The notes beneath the pieces were generated by a model. The model had not been told where the DNA came from. It did no database searches and saw only the letters and a program-made list of their open reading frames with translations. From NCBI GenBank assembly GCA_027031185.1, contig JALVEF010000067.1:1-16323 (forward strand): 16,323 bases of DNA, written 5' to 3'. The position numbers were made by a program, and so were the translations under genes. Positions within the stretch are counted from its first letter, which is position 1. Each line of letters opens with the position of its first letter. Below are positions 1 to 6,811 of the stretch, one piece after another. This DNA comes from Saprospiraceae bacterium (lineage in GTDB: Bacteria > Bacteroidota > Bacteroidia > Chitinophagales > Saprospiraceae).

Positions 1-554
1 TCTATCCTCCCGGACCGCTGATATTCAATGCCTTTGAGCAGACGCCGTTTGATGAGGTGAAGGTGGTGATTTTGGGCCAAGACCCCTATCACCGGCCGGG
101 TCAGGCGATGGGTTTGTCTTTTTCCGTCCCCAAGGGTGTGCCTTTGCCGCCCTCGCTGAAAAATATCTACAAGGAACTGGAGCGGGATACCGGCTTTAAG
201 AATCCGGGGCACGGCGACCTGACGGGCTGGGCGCGCCAGGGTGTCTTTTTGCTCAATGCCTTTTTGACGGTAGAGCGCGGTAAGCCGGCTTCCCATCAAA
301 AAATTGGCTGGCAATACTTTACCGATGCCGTTATTCGCACGCTGTCGGAAGAAAAAGAGGACTTGGTCTTTTTGCTTTGGGGCCGCTTCGCACAGGCCAA
401 GACGGCGCTCATTGATGAGATGAAGCACTACGTACTCACCGCCGTACACCCGTCCCCCCTGGCAGGCAATCGCTTTTTGGGTTGTGGCCACTTCTCCAAA
501 ACCAATGAACTGCTCACCCAAAACGGGCTGCCGCCCATAGATTGGCAGTTGTAG
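1..554 (+). CDS. ung: Uracil-DNA glycosylase, family 1 (5' end outside window)
   Basis: Removes uracil from DNA as the first step of base-excision repair. The reading frame is already open at base 3 and gives 183 residues before the stop, so about 40-45 N-terminal residues lie outside the window compared with a usual length near 225. Two family signatures are visible. GQDPYH (bases 75-92) carries the water-activating Asp. HPSPL (from base 447) carries the catalytic His, followed by a loop containing GCGHFSKTN. The residues just before GQDPYH (YPPGPLIFNAFEQTPFDEVK) also fit the family, so the in-frame GTG at 57 is internal and not a start. The gene stands alone, 61 nt before the first Crp/Fnr gene, and no terminator is evident after it. 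Confidence 0.97.
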   Translation, partial: YPPGPLIFNAFEQTPFDEVKVVILGQDPYHRPGQAMGLSFSVPKGVPLPPSLKNIYKELERDTGFKNPGHGDLTGWARQGVFLLNAFLTVERGKPASHQKIGWQYFTDAVIRTLSEEKEDLVFLLWGRFAQAKTALIDEMKHYVLTAVHPSPLAGNRFLGCGHFSKTNELLTQNGLPPIDWQL

Positions 555-561
555 CACACAC

Positions 562-595
562 TTTGCCCCGAAAAGCCTGAAAATCATTAACTTTA
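562..595 (+). promoter_or_regulatory. Possible Bacteroidota-type promoter for the Crp/Fnr pair
   Basis: A TTTG at 562-565 is followed after 22 bp by TAACTTTA (588-595), one mismatch from the Bacteroidota -7 element TAnnTTTG. Transcription would start near 602, giving a leader of about a dozen bases before the ATG at 616. The spacer is slightly long and the last base of the -7 box is off, so this is tentative. Confidence 0.33.
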
Positions 596-615
596 CACGT
601 CGTATTTTGCTGATA

Positions 616-1284
616 ATGGACGAAAAAGAGAGAATACAGGAGATTCTAAACAAGCACTATCCGCAATTGGCTGAACTGCCTTTGCAGGAGGCCATCGTGC
701 GGGAGGGCAGCATCAAGCATTTTGAGCGCGGGTCGGTCACGCAGGAGATCGGGTCGTATGTGCGATTTGTGCCGCTGCTGGCTAAAGGCATGCTCAAAGT
801 ATTGCGCGAGGATGAAGAGGGCAATGAAATATTCCTGTACTACTTGCAGGCGGGTGAGTCGTGTACCATGGCCTTCTCGTGCTGCGTGATGCACAAAAAG
901 AGCGAGGTGCGTACCAAGGTGGTGGAGGACGTGGAGCTAATAGCCATCCCGCTCCGCTTTGTGGACGAGTGGATGATGAAGTACCACTCGTGGAAAAACT
1001 TTATCATGACATCGTACGACGCCCGCATGATGGAGTTGATGCGCACCATTGATGAGATTGCCTTTTTGCGGATGGATGAGCGCTTGCTCAAGTATCTGAA
1101 GCGCAAGGCAGAGGTGCTCGGCCAGGATACCATTCACACTACGCATCAGGAGATTGCCCAGGATCTGAACGCCTCGCGTGAGGCAGTATCCCGCCTGCTC
1201 AAAAAGCTGGAAAAACAAAATATCCTGGATATAAGCCGCAACAAACTCAAACTCCTCAAGCCCCTCAATGGACTTGATCTCTAA
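616..1284 (+). CDS. Crp/Fnr-family transcriptional regulator (first of tandem pair)
   Basis: A 222-residue protein with the Crp/Fnr plan: an N-terminal cyclic-nucleotide-binding-type beta barrel (about residues 30-118), a long dimer helix (about 120-160) and a C-terminal winged helix-turn-helix (about 172-205, containing THQEIAQDLNASREAVSRLL). The barrel has GESC and CC (residues 80-90) but not the N-terminal cysteine set of the oxygen sensor FNR, and I see no clear cAMP-binding signature, so the signal is unknown. I chose the ATG at 616; an in-frame TTG at 607 would add three residues and lies in the leader. The 3' end overlaps the next regulator by 17 nt, implying co-expression. The target genes cannot be told from the sequence. 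Confidence 0.9.
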   Translation: MDEKERIQEILNKHYPQLAELPLQEAIVREGSIKHFERGSVTQEIGSYVRFVPLLAKGMLKVLREDEEGNEIFLYYLQAGESCTMAFSCCVMHKKSEVRTKVVEDVELIAIPLRFVDEWMMKYHSWKNFIMTSYDARMMELMRTIDEIAFLRMDERLLKYLKRKAEVLGQDTIHTTHQEIAQDLNASREAVSRLLKKLEKQNILDISRNKLKLLKPLNGLDL

Positions 1285-1921
1285 ACGGCGCCTGCTCCGC
1301 GATGCTTTCCCCAGTCTCAACCAATTTGAACTGGTGGAAACCATCGCCGCCCACAGCCGGTATATTAAACTGCCTCCCGGTGCCGTGATTTTGGATGTGG
1401 GACAGCCCATCCGGGCCATTCCGCTGGTGCTTCGCGGTACCGTCAAAGTCTTCCGGGAAGATGACGAAGCGCGGGAGGCGTTTCTGTACTATATCCGCCC
1501 GGGTGAATCGTGCGCCATCACGCTGGCCGCCTCGCTTCACCCCGGTACCAGCCGCATCAAGGCCGTCACGTTGGAGGAGACCGAACTGATGGCGCTGGCG
1601 GTCACGGCGGTCCCGGAAGTCAACCGCAAGTTTCCTGCCTGGTATCACTTCGTATTTGACACCTTCCGCAATCGTTTTGACGAATTGCTCAATGCGTTTG
1701 AGGCGGTGATCTTCTTGCAGCTGGACAGCCGCATTCTGCAATATCTGCAGGCACGTGCCAAGACGCTCGGCACCACGGATCTAAGTATTTCGCACAGTGA
1801 GATCGCACGCGATTTGGCTACGTCGCGGGAAGTGATATCCCGTGTGTTGAAGCGGATGGAGAAAGAAAAACTCGTTTTGTTGGGAAGAGGACACATTCGG
1901 CTACTCAAAAATCGCCCGTAA
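1268..1921 (+). CDS. Crp/Fnr-family transcriptional regulator (second of tandem pair)
   Basis: A 217-residue paralogue of the preceding protein with the same layout: a sensor barrel (about 30-115), a dimerisation helix and a winged helix-turn-helix (about 172-205, SHSEIARDLATSREVISRVL). Shared landmarks include VFREDDE/VLREDEE, FLYY and GESC at equivalent places, so the two probably arose by tandem duplication. Its ATG lies 17 nt inside the upstream gene in another frame, which suggests translational coupling. The CC pair seen after GESC in the first protein is absent (ITLAAS instead), so the two may sense different things. Ligand and regulon are unknown. They could act as a heterodimer, but that is speculation. 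Confidence 0.9.
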   Translation: MDLISKRRLLRDAFPSLNQFELVETIAAHSRYIKLPPGAVILDVGQPIRAIPLVLRGTVKVFREDDEAREAFLYYIRPGESCAITLAASLHPGTSRIKAVTLEETELMALAVTAVPEVNRKFPAWYHFVFDTFRNRFDELLNAFEAVIFLQLDSRILQYLQARAKTLGTTDLSISHSEIARDLATSREVISRVLKRMEKEKLVLLGRGHIRLLKNRP

Positions 1922-1961
1922 GACTTATCTTGTGCACATTATTGACGAAATCGAAACACCC

Positions 1962-3008
1962 ATGCGAGCTATTATTACGCTTCTTCTGACGACGGTTACC
2001 CTATGGTTAGCGGCTCAGACTGTACCGAAAACTCATAACAGCCTCATCATCAAGCGGACGGCTACCTGGTGCCCCACCTGCGGGGGGTGGGGATGGACCA
2101 CGTTTGAGACGCTGGTCTCCGATAATGACGATCGCGCTTTGCTTTGGGCCGTTCACTACAGCGGTGACTTGCAAAATCCCACAGCGGTGGGTATCAACGG
2201 CATATTGTCCGGCGCCAGTCAGCCCCGCTTTTATCTCAATCTGGAAGACGTGACCAACAGCGGCGATATCGCACAAACCGTCAAAAACGGGGTGGCCGCT
2301 CAAAGTAATGAAAGTCCGGTCGCGCAGGCTATTATCAAAGATGCCACGGTGGAAAACGGCAAGTTGACCGCTACCGCAGTCGTGGAATTTTTCCAGGACA
2401 TGAGCTTTCCCCACCAGCTTCTTTGGAATATCTATGTAGTAGAGAACGGTGTCGTCAATCAACAGGCCGGTCAGGGCCAAAATGCCGTCCACGAAAAAGT
2501 GCTCCGCGATGAAATGGCCGGTAGTGTTTTTGGCGATGTCCTCATCAATAACGGCACCGTGACGGTCGGGCAAACAGAAACCAAAACCTTTAATATCCCG
2601 ATTGCCAATGACTGGGATCTATCTAATATCGAGCTGCATGTCGTGCTCTGGGAAAAGGACGGCTTTAACTATTCATTTATCAACGGATCGGATATTGACC
2701 TATCCTCGTTGGTGGCTGTCCGGCCCATATCTGCCGAACTACCCGTGCAGATGGATTTGGTCACCAATCCGGTGTCGCGCGGGGAAGCGATCCGGGTCCG
2801 GATCCAGTCGCCGGTACCTTTGACCGGGCATATGGTACTTTATGATGCGGCCGGACGGCCGGTTGCTACGCCTGTCAAAGAAACCACCTGGCCTGCAGGT
2901 GAGCGGGAACTATCACTGGATGGCACTTCATCCCTGCCGGCAGGTACTTACCACCTCGTCTTTCGCTCCGGACAAAATGTGGTGACGCGACAAGCCGTTG
3001 TCAATTAA
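1962..3008 (+). CDS. Secreted thioredoxin-fold (Omp28-like) protein with T9SS sorting domain
   Basis: A 348-residue exported protein. The N-terminus MRAIITLLLTTVTLWLAAQ is a signal peptide. It is followed by TATWCPTCGGWGW, a thioredoxin-like CxxC (Cys37, Cys40) in the setting typical of Omp28-related proteins of Bacteroidota. The middle has the beta-rich character of that family. The last 80 or so residues (from LPVQMDLVTNPVSRGEAIRV to the end) look like a type A T9SS C-terminal sorting domain, with LYDAAGRPV and LPAGTYHLVF patterns. I prefer the ATG at 1962 because it starts directly at the signal peptide; an in-frame GTG at 1932 would put charged residues in front. It lies 40 nt after the regulator pair, and only a weak TATCTTGT box (1926-1933) is visible in between. 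A redox or metal-related role outside the cell is possible but unproven. Confidence 0.8.
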   Translation: MRAIITLLLTTVTLWLAAQTVPKTHNSLIIKRTATWCPTCGGWGWTTFETLVSDNDDRALLWAVHYSGDLQNPTAVGINGILSGASQPRFYLNLEDVTNSGDIAQTVKNGVAAQSNESPVAQAIIKDATVENGKLTATAVVEFFQDMSFPHQLLWNIYVVENGVVNQQAGQGQNAVHEKVLRDEMAGSVFGDVLINNGTVTVGQTETKTFNIPIANDWDLSNIELHVVLWEKDGFNYSFINGSDIDLSSLVAVRPISAELPVQMDLVTNPVSRGEAIRVRIQSPVPLTGHMVLYDAAGRPVATPVKETTWPAGERELSLDGTSSLPAGTYHLVFRSGQNVVTRQAVVN

Positions 3009-3030
3009 AAATGAAAAATTAAAAATGAAA

Positions 3031-3194
3031 GTAACTGTTTAGGCACCCGCTGTTTTTGTGCTAAAATGCCCTTTTTGCCCCTGTTTTTGCAAAAATTTTT
3101 CTCACGTAGCGCTGCTACGCATCGAAAATTTTTGCTTCAACAGGAACAAAAATGCCTATTTTATCCCTAAAAACAGGAGCACCTAAACAGTTAC
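3031..3194. repeat. Long palindromic repeat, copy A (MITE-like)
   Basis: A 164-nt element that is one imperfect palindrome. It opens with GTAACTGTTTAGG and closes with the exact complement CCTAAACAGTTAC; the arms stay similar inward (GCTGTTTTTG, GCTAAAAT, CTTTTTGCCCCTGTTTTTG) and meet at GTAGC-GCT-GCTAC (about 3107-3119). Two other loci in the window (4273-4330 and from 16149) share the ends and the internal blocks. No protein is encoded and no 8-bp flanking duplication is seen at this copy. It follows an AT-rich doublet of AATTAAAAATGAAA just after the stop at 3008. As RNA it would fold into a long hairpin in either direction and may end transcription of the upstream gene. Confidence 0.85.
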
Positions 3195-3255
3195 GTTTGG
3201 GATTAATCGAAAAATCGAAGAATCGACAAGCCGGGACTTTTGGTAAAAGCCAATA

Positions 3256-3291
3256 GGTTCTTTTGGGGGCCGCCCGCCCCGCAAAAGAACC
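3256..3291. other. Strong GC-rich hairpin upstream of the DPM1-like gene
   Basis: GGTTCTTTTG and CAAAAGAACC are exact complements (10 bp). Inside them GGGG pairs with CCCC next to one bulged G, followed by a C:G pair and a small loop. The hairpin ends 11 bp before the -7 box TATCTTTG (3303-3310), so it covers the place where a -33 element would be. No U-tract follows on the plus strand, so a simple terminator is not clear. It might be an operator or a transcription insulator. Confidence 0.55.
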
Positions 3292-3302
3292 GGGCGTTCC
3301 CC

Positions 3303-3310
3303 TATCTTTG
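3303..3310 (+). promoter_or_regulatory. -7 promoter element TATCTTTG
   Basis: An exact match to the Bacteroidota -7 consensus TAnnTTTG, 54 nt before the ATG at 3365. No TTG is found at the expected 19-21 bp upstream because that space is taken by the hairpin at 3256-3291. The element supports the ATG at 3365 over longer in-frame starts, which would begin upstream of the promoter. Confidence 0.6.
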
Positions 3311-3364
3311 CCCGTCAGCTGCGCGGCCAAGGGCACGCGCGGATCACCGCAAAAGAGCAAGCCC

Positions 3365-4144
3365 ATGTACAAAGGCCAACGGGTGGTTGTCGTCTTGCCC
3401 GCCTACAACGCACACAAGACACTGAAAAAGACTTACGATGAAATTCCCTTTGACCTGGTGGATGAGGTCGTCCTGTGCGACGATGCCAGCCAAGACGATA
3501 CGCTCGAAGTGGCGCGCCAAATCGGCATCCGCCACACCATCCGGCATCAGACCAACAAGGGCTACGGCGGCAATCAAAAGACACTGTACAATCATGCCCT
3601 GGCCATCGGCGCCGACATCATCATCATGCTGCATCCCGATTATCAGTACACGCCGAAGCTCATCCCCGCCATGGTCAATATGCTGGGCGAGGACTTGTAC
3701 GATGTCGTCCTCGGCTCGCGCATCCTCGGCAAGGGCGCACTGCAAGGCGGGATGCCCATTTACAAGTACATTGCCAACCGCCTGCTGACCTTCATCCAAA
3801 ACTTGCTGGTCAATCACAAGCTATCCGAATACCATACGGGCTACCGTGCTTTTACTCGCCGCGTGCTGGAGGCCATCCCCTACAATGACAACGATGACGA
3901 CTTCATCTTTGACAACGAGATGCTCTCCCAGATCATCTACGCCGGTTTTCGCATTGGCGAGGTATCCTGTCCGACCAAATACTTTCCGGAGGCTTCCTCC
4001 ATCAATCTCCGGCGAAGCACCAAATACGGATTGGGCGTGTTGGCCGTGAGCATCAAACACTTTCTGCAGCGGGCGGGCGTAGCGCGCTTTAAGCTATACC
4101 GGAATATCAACGCAAGGGGACAGAGCGGGGACGCTGGTGGTTAG
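3365..4144 (+). CDS. GT2 glycosyltransferase, dolichyl/polyprenyl-phosphate mannose synthase-like
   Basis: A 259-residue soluble GT-A-fold enzyme without membrane segments. The family would transfer a sugar from a nucleotide donor to polyprenyl phosphate. Visible marks are VVVVLPAYNAHKTL at the N-terminus, VVLCDDASQDDT (about 35-46), NKGYGGNQ (64-71), the catalytic-site region MLHPDYQYTPKLIPAM (89-104, Asp92), GSRILGKG (117-124) and EYHTGYRAF (155-163). The start at 3365 lies downstream of a consensus -7 box. The gene is isolated: a palindromic repeat and hairpin precede it and a terminator-like hairpin follows. A role in making a lipid-linked sugar donor for the neighbouring polysaccharide locus is plausible from its position but not shown. 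The C-terminal tail (NARGQSGDAGG) looks unstructured. Confidence 0.9.
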   Translation: MYKGQRVVVVLPAYNAHKTLKKTYDEIPFDLVDEVVLCDDASQDDTLEVARQIGIRHTIRHQTNKGYGGNQKTLYNHALAIGADIIIMLHPDYQYTPKLIPAMVNMLGEDLYDVVLGSRILGKGALQGGMPIYKYIANRLLTFIQNLLVNHKLSEYHTGYRAFTRRVLEAIPYNDNDDDFIFDNEMLSQIIYAGFRIGEVSCPTKYFPEASSINLRRSTKYGLGVLAVSIKHFLQRAGVARFKLYRNINARGQSGDAGG

Positions 4145-4242
4145 AAAATCGGATCAGCTTTCCAAGGATGTATAGCATGGCAAGTGCTGCGGTGTAAAGC
4201 AACGTGGCTGTCATTTGGGTCAATGGGTTTGTCTGTGAGTTT

Positions 4243-4262
4243 ACACCGCCTCGCGGCGGTGT
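4243..4262 (+). terminator. Hairpin terminator after the DPM1-like gene
   Basis: ACACCGCC, a TCGC loop and the exact complement GGCGGTGT form an 8-bp GC-rich stem, about 100 nt after the stop at 4144. It is followed by only a short TTT run, so on the plus strand it is a moderate intrinsic terminator. Together with the adjacent palindromic repeat it separates convergent transcription units. Confidence 0.5.
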
Positions 4263-4264
4263 TT

Positions 4265-4338
4265 GGTAATAAGTAACTGTCTATGTACCCGCTGTTTTTG
4301 CGCTAAAAACAGAAGCAGCCAAACAGTTACGGTAATAA
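4265..4338. repeat. Palindromic repeat, copy B (short internal-deletion form) with 8-bp target duplication
   Basis: The core element (4273-4330, 58 nt) begins GTAACTGT and ends AAACAGTTAC like copy A but lacks the middle; CTGTTTTTGCGCTAAAAACAG forms its tip. It is flanked on both sides by the exact octamer GGTAATAA (4265-4272 and 4331-4338), which looks like a target-site duplication from transposition. The hairpin with its T/A runs may also stop transcription arriving from the minus-strand operon that ends at 4424. Confidence 0.8.
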
Positions 4339-4423
4339 GACGTTTTTCCGGGCAAAATCGTATAAAGCCTGACCGTTATTTTTCCGGTACGGAGGCCGGT
4401 AGAAAGCCGATACGTCTTCTCTG

Positions 4424-5377
4424 TTACCTGATGGGTTGCGAACTTACGGGTGCCGGACCGGACTTGCGGTCCTTTTTCCCGGGCAGTACGCCGCGCTCTT
4501 GCAATAGCCGGACATATTCGCGAGCCCCCTTTAAGTTGGGATGTTGGTAGTCGGCAAAATACTCGGGGCGGGTCATTGCACGGCTGAAGTCATATACCGG
4601 CAGACCGGTCGCCTGCCGGGTGGTATCCATCAGGTTTTGCAGATTGGGGAGCTTGTCCGCATAGCCGGGGAAGTAGGGGCCGACGATAAATTTTACTTCC
4701 GTGCCCCTGGCTTTGGCGGCGGCGACCATCTTGCGCAAGTCGTCCATCATGGAAGGCCAGATATCAAACGGCAGCGGTTTGAAGTCCGGCAATTGCTCTA
4801 CCATAGCGGATGGTATGACACGATCCAACAACCAATACTTGTCCGTCTTGCGCAGATAGTACAGCATCTGCAAAAACACTTCACTATCATAGCGGTACAG
4901 GTGGGAGAGCTGCTGCCCGCGCCACGCCAGATAATAGCTACCCGTGGTATCCTGGTCGGACACCGCCTTGATCAGACTATCCACACGCGCCGAATAGGGC
5001 GCGTACGGTCCCATTCCGATGGTCAACGGAGGATTGCCCCCATTGCAAATGGTGATGTCATAAACGATGCGCTCCGGCGCCGGATAGCGGTCCAGATAGT
5101 CCAGCACGAAGGCCACGGCCAGATAGTTGGGCAGCCCGTTGTAGCTCAAATTCAAGGTGGTGCGCCCCGTAGCCTCCTCAATGTAGGGCTGAAACAAAGG
5201 CAAGCCCCGTGAATTGCCCACCAACAGGATATCTGCCCGGGCCCGGCCGGTATAAAGCCGCGAGTAGCGGAACTGTGACTTGTCGCGCACCTGACGCGAC
5301 AACAGCCACGCACCGCCCCGGTCGCCGGCCACGACAGCCACCAAAAACAGTATCAACCACAGCCAACGTCTTCGCAT
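4424..5377 (-). CDS. Membrane-anchored SGNH-like protein, MBOAT partner (AlgJ/DltD-like role)
   Basis: A 317-residue protein with one N-terminal membrane segment (residues 5-26, WLWLILFLVAVVAG) and the rest outside the cytoplasm. SGNH-type marks are ILLVGNSRG (50-58, Ser56 as nucleophile candidate) and YFADYQHPNLKGA (Asp276 and His279), in the order expected for the Ser/Asp/His triad. Such proteins commonly accompany MBOAT acyltransferases and complete acyl transfer to exported polysaccharide, as AlgJ/AlgX do in alginate acetylation. Here it begins 3 nt after the stop of the MBOAT gene, so coupling is likely. A basic, proline-containing tail (from about residue 300) is probably flexible. It is the last gene of the minus-strand operon, and overall similarity beyond the motifs is low. 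Confidence 0.72.
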   Translation of the reverse strand: MRRRWLWLILFLVAVVAGDRGGAWLLSRQVRDKSQFRYSRLYTGRARADILLVGNSRGLPLFQPYIEEATGRTTLNLSYNGLPNYLAVAFVLDYLDRYPAPERIVYDITICNGGNPPLTIGMGPYAPYSARVDSLIKAVSDQDTTGSYYLAWRGQQLSHLYRYDSEVFLQMLYYLRKTDKYWLLDRVIPSAMVEQLPDFKPLPFDIWPSMMDDLRKMVAAAKARGTEVKFIVGPYFPGYADKLPNLQNLMDTTRQATGLPVYDFSRAMTRPEYFADYQHPNLKGAREYVRLLQERGVLPGKKDRKSGPAPVSSQPIR

Positions 5378-5380
5378 CGC

Positions 5381-6811
5381 CTAAAATTGAAAGTAAATAA
5401 ATGCACTGGCCCCAAAGGTGCCAAACAGGGCGATCAGCCAAATCAGCGTCGCATATGACACCGCCCCAAATGCCGGCTTGCGCAGGGCCATCCCGATAAA
5501 GTGATACCGAAAGTTGGCAATCTCCACGCCCAGCAGCAAGAAGATAAGAAAGAAGCCCTTGACTATCAAAAACTTATTGGGTACCAATGCAAACGAAAAT
5601 GTCTTCCAGTCCATCAGCCTTTGGAAAATCACCGTCGCCGTATGGAAGTCCTGACTGCGGAAAAAGACCCACGCCACATTGGTCAGCGTATAGACCGTCA
5701 GGATACTCACCCCGGCCCATATCCCGGCCGGCACCTTCACTTGGGTCTTCATAAAGCGCGACAACGGAATACCCACGAAGCGCTCCAATATCAAATACAT
5801 CCCATGCAGAAAGCCCCAAAACACAAAGGTCCAGTTGGCGCCGTGCCACAAGCCGCCCAGCAGCATGGTCAGCATCAAATTGCGGTAAGTATTAAACTTG
5901 CCGTGGCGGTTGCCCCCCAACGGGATGTAGAGATAGTCCCGCAACCAACTCGACAGCGACACGTGCCAGCGCCGCCAAAATTCCGAGAATCCTTTGGAGA
6001 AATACGGCGTGCGGAAGTTCTCCGGAAAGTCAAATCCGAATATCCGCGCCAGCCCGATGGCGATATCCGAATACCCCGAAAAGTCCAGGTATATCTGAAA
6101 CGAGTACAGGATCACGCCCACAAACACATACGAAGCGGAGTGTATCTCCGGCGTGGCCCACACCTGGTCCACGATCGTCGCCACCGAGTCGGCAATGGCC
6201 ACCTTCTTGAAGAAGCCCCACAGTACGCGTCCCATTCCCGTAATCAGGCGATCCCAATCGAAGTCGTGCGATTTCTGAAATTGCGGCAAGAAATCCGACG
6301 CCCGCACGATCGGGCCTGCCACCAGCTGCGGAAAGAAGGACACAAACGTGGCAAACTTGAGCCAATCGTATTCCGGTTTCAATTGGCGACGATAGACGTC
6401 TATCGTATAGGACATCGTCTGAAACGTATAAAACGAGATGCCCATGGGCAAGATGATATTCAGCGTCGGCAGATGGGGCTGGAAACCAAGCTGTTCGGCG
6501 ATGCCCGCAAATGTGTCAATGAAAAAGTTGAAATACTTGAAAAAGGCCAGGAAGCCCAAATTGACCACCATAGACACCCACAGCAGTTGTTTGCGCACTT
6601 TTCTGTCCTCTGTTTCATGCATTTTGATACCTACCGTATAATCCACCGCGGTAGAGATAATGATGAGTGACAGGAATCGCCAATCCCACCAGCCGTAGAA
6701 AAAATAACTCGCAATAAACATGAGCCACAGCCGCGGCCGGCCCTTGAGCGCAAAATACAATACACTGAATACGGCAATAAACTTGAGAAATACGTAACTG
6801 TTAAAGATCAT
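5381..6811 (-). CDS. AlgI-type MBOAT O-acyltransferase
   Basis: A 476-residue polytopic membrane protein of the membrane-bound O-acyltransferase family, which passes acyl groups (usually acetyl) across the membrane for polysaccharide O-acylation. Family signatures are present: LPMGISFYTFQTMSYTIDVY (121-140), FFPQLVAGPIVRASDFLPQF (159-178), FSEFWRRWHVSLSSWLRDYL (275-294), YIPLGGNR and GGLWHGANWTFVFWG (319-333, putative catalytic His323). Length and hydrophobic pattern fit AlgI-like proteins. I chose the ATG at 6811 because it overlaps the stop of the upstream GDSL gene as ATGA, a classic coupling junction; a longer reading from 6847 would add 12 polar residues. SGNH-type proteins flank it on both sides, forming an acylation module inside a polysaccharide locus. 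Confidence 0.95.
   Translation of the reverse strand: MIFNSYVFLKFIAVFSVLYFALKGRPRLWLMFIASYFFYGWWDWRFLSLIIISTAVDYTVGIKMHETEDRKVRKQLLWVSMVVNLGFLAFFKYFNFFIDTFAGIAEQLGFQPHLPTLNIILPMGISFYTFQTMSYTIDVYRRQLKPEYDWLKFATFVSFFPQLVAGPIVRASDFLPQFQKSHDFDWDRLITGMGRVLWGFFKKVAIADSVATIVDQVWATPEIHSASYVFVGVILYSFQIYLDFSGYSDIAIGLARIFGFDFPENFRTPYFSKGFSEFWRRWHVSLSSWLRDYLYIPLGGNRHGKFNTYRNLMLTMLLGGLWHGANWTFVFWGFLHGMYLILERFVGIPLSRFMKTQVKVPAGIWAGVSILTVYTLTNVAWVFFRSQDFHTATVIFQRLMDWKTFSFALVPNKFLIVKGFFLIFLLLGVEIANFRYHFIGMALRKPAFGAVSYATLIWLIALFGTFGASAFIYFQF

Noticed and set aside
3023..3202. Target-site duplication around repeat copy A
   Set aside because: The eight bases before (AAAATGAAA side) and after (GTTTGGGA) do not match; either it was lost or this copy did not arrive by a simple insertion.
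4145..4260. Riboswitch or small-RNA gene between the convergent genes
   Set aside because: Apart from the 8-bp terminator-like hairpin there is no conserved fold that I can recognise.
5501..6670. A 389-codon open frame on the plus strand
   Set aside because: It is antisense to the MBOAT gene, rich in Arg/His/Gln and without recognisable domains, so it is a shadow frame.
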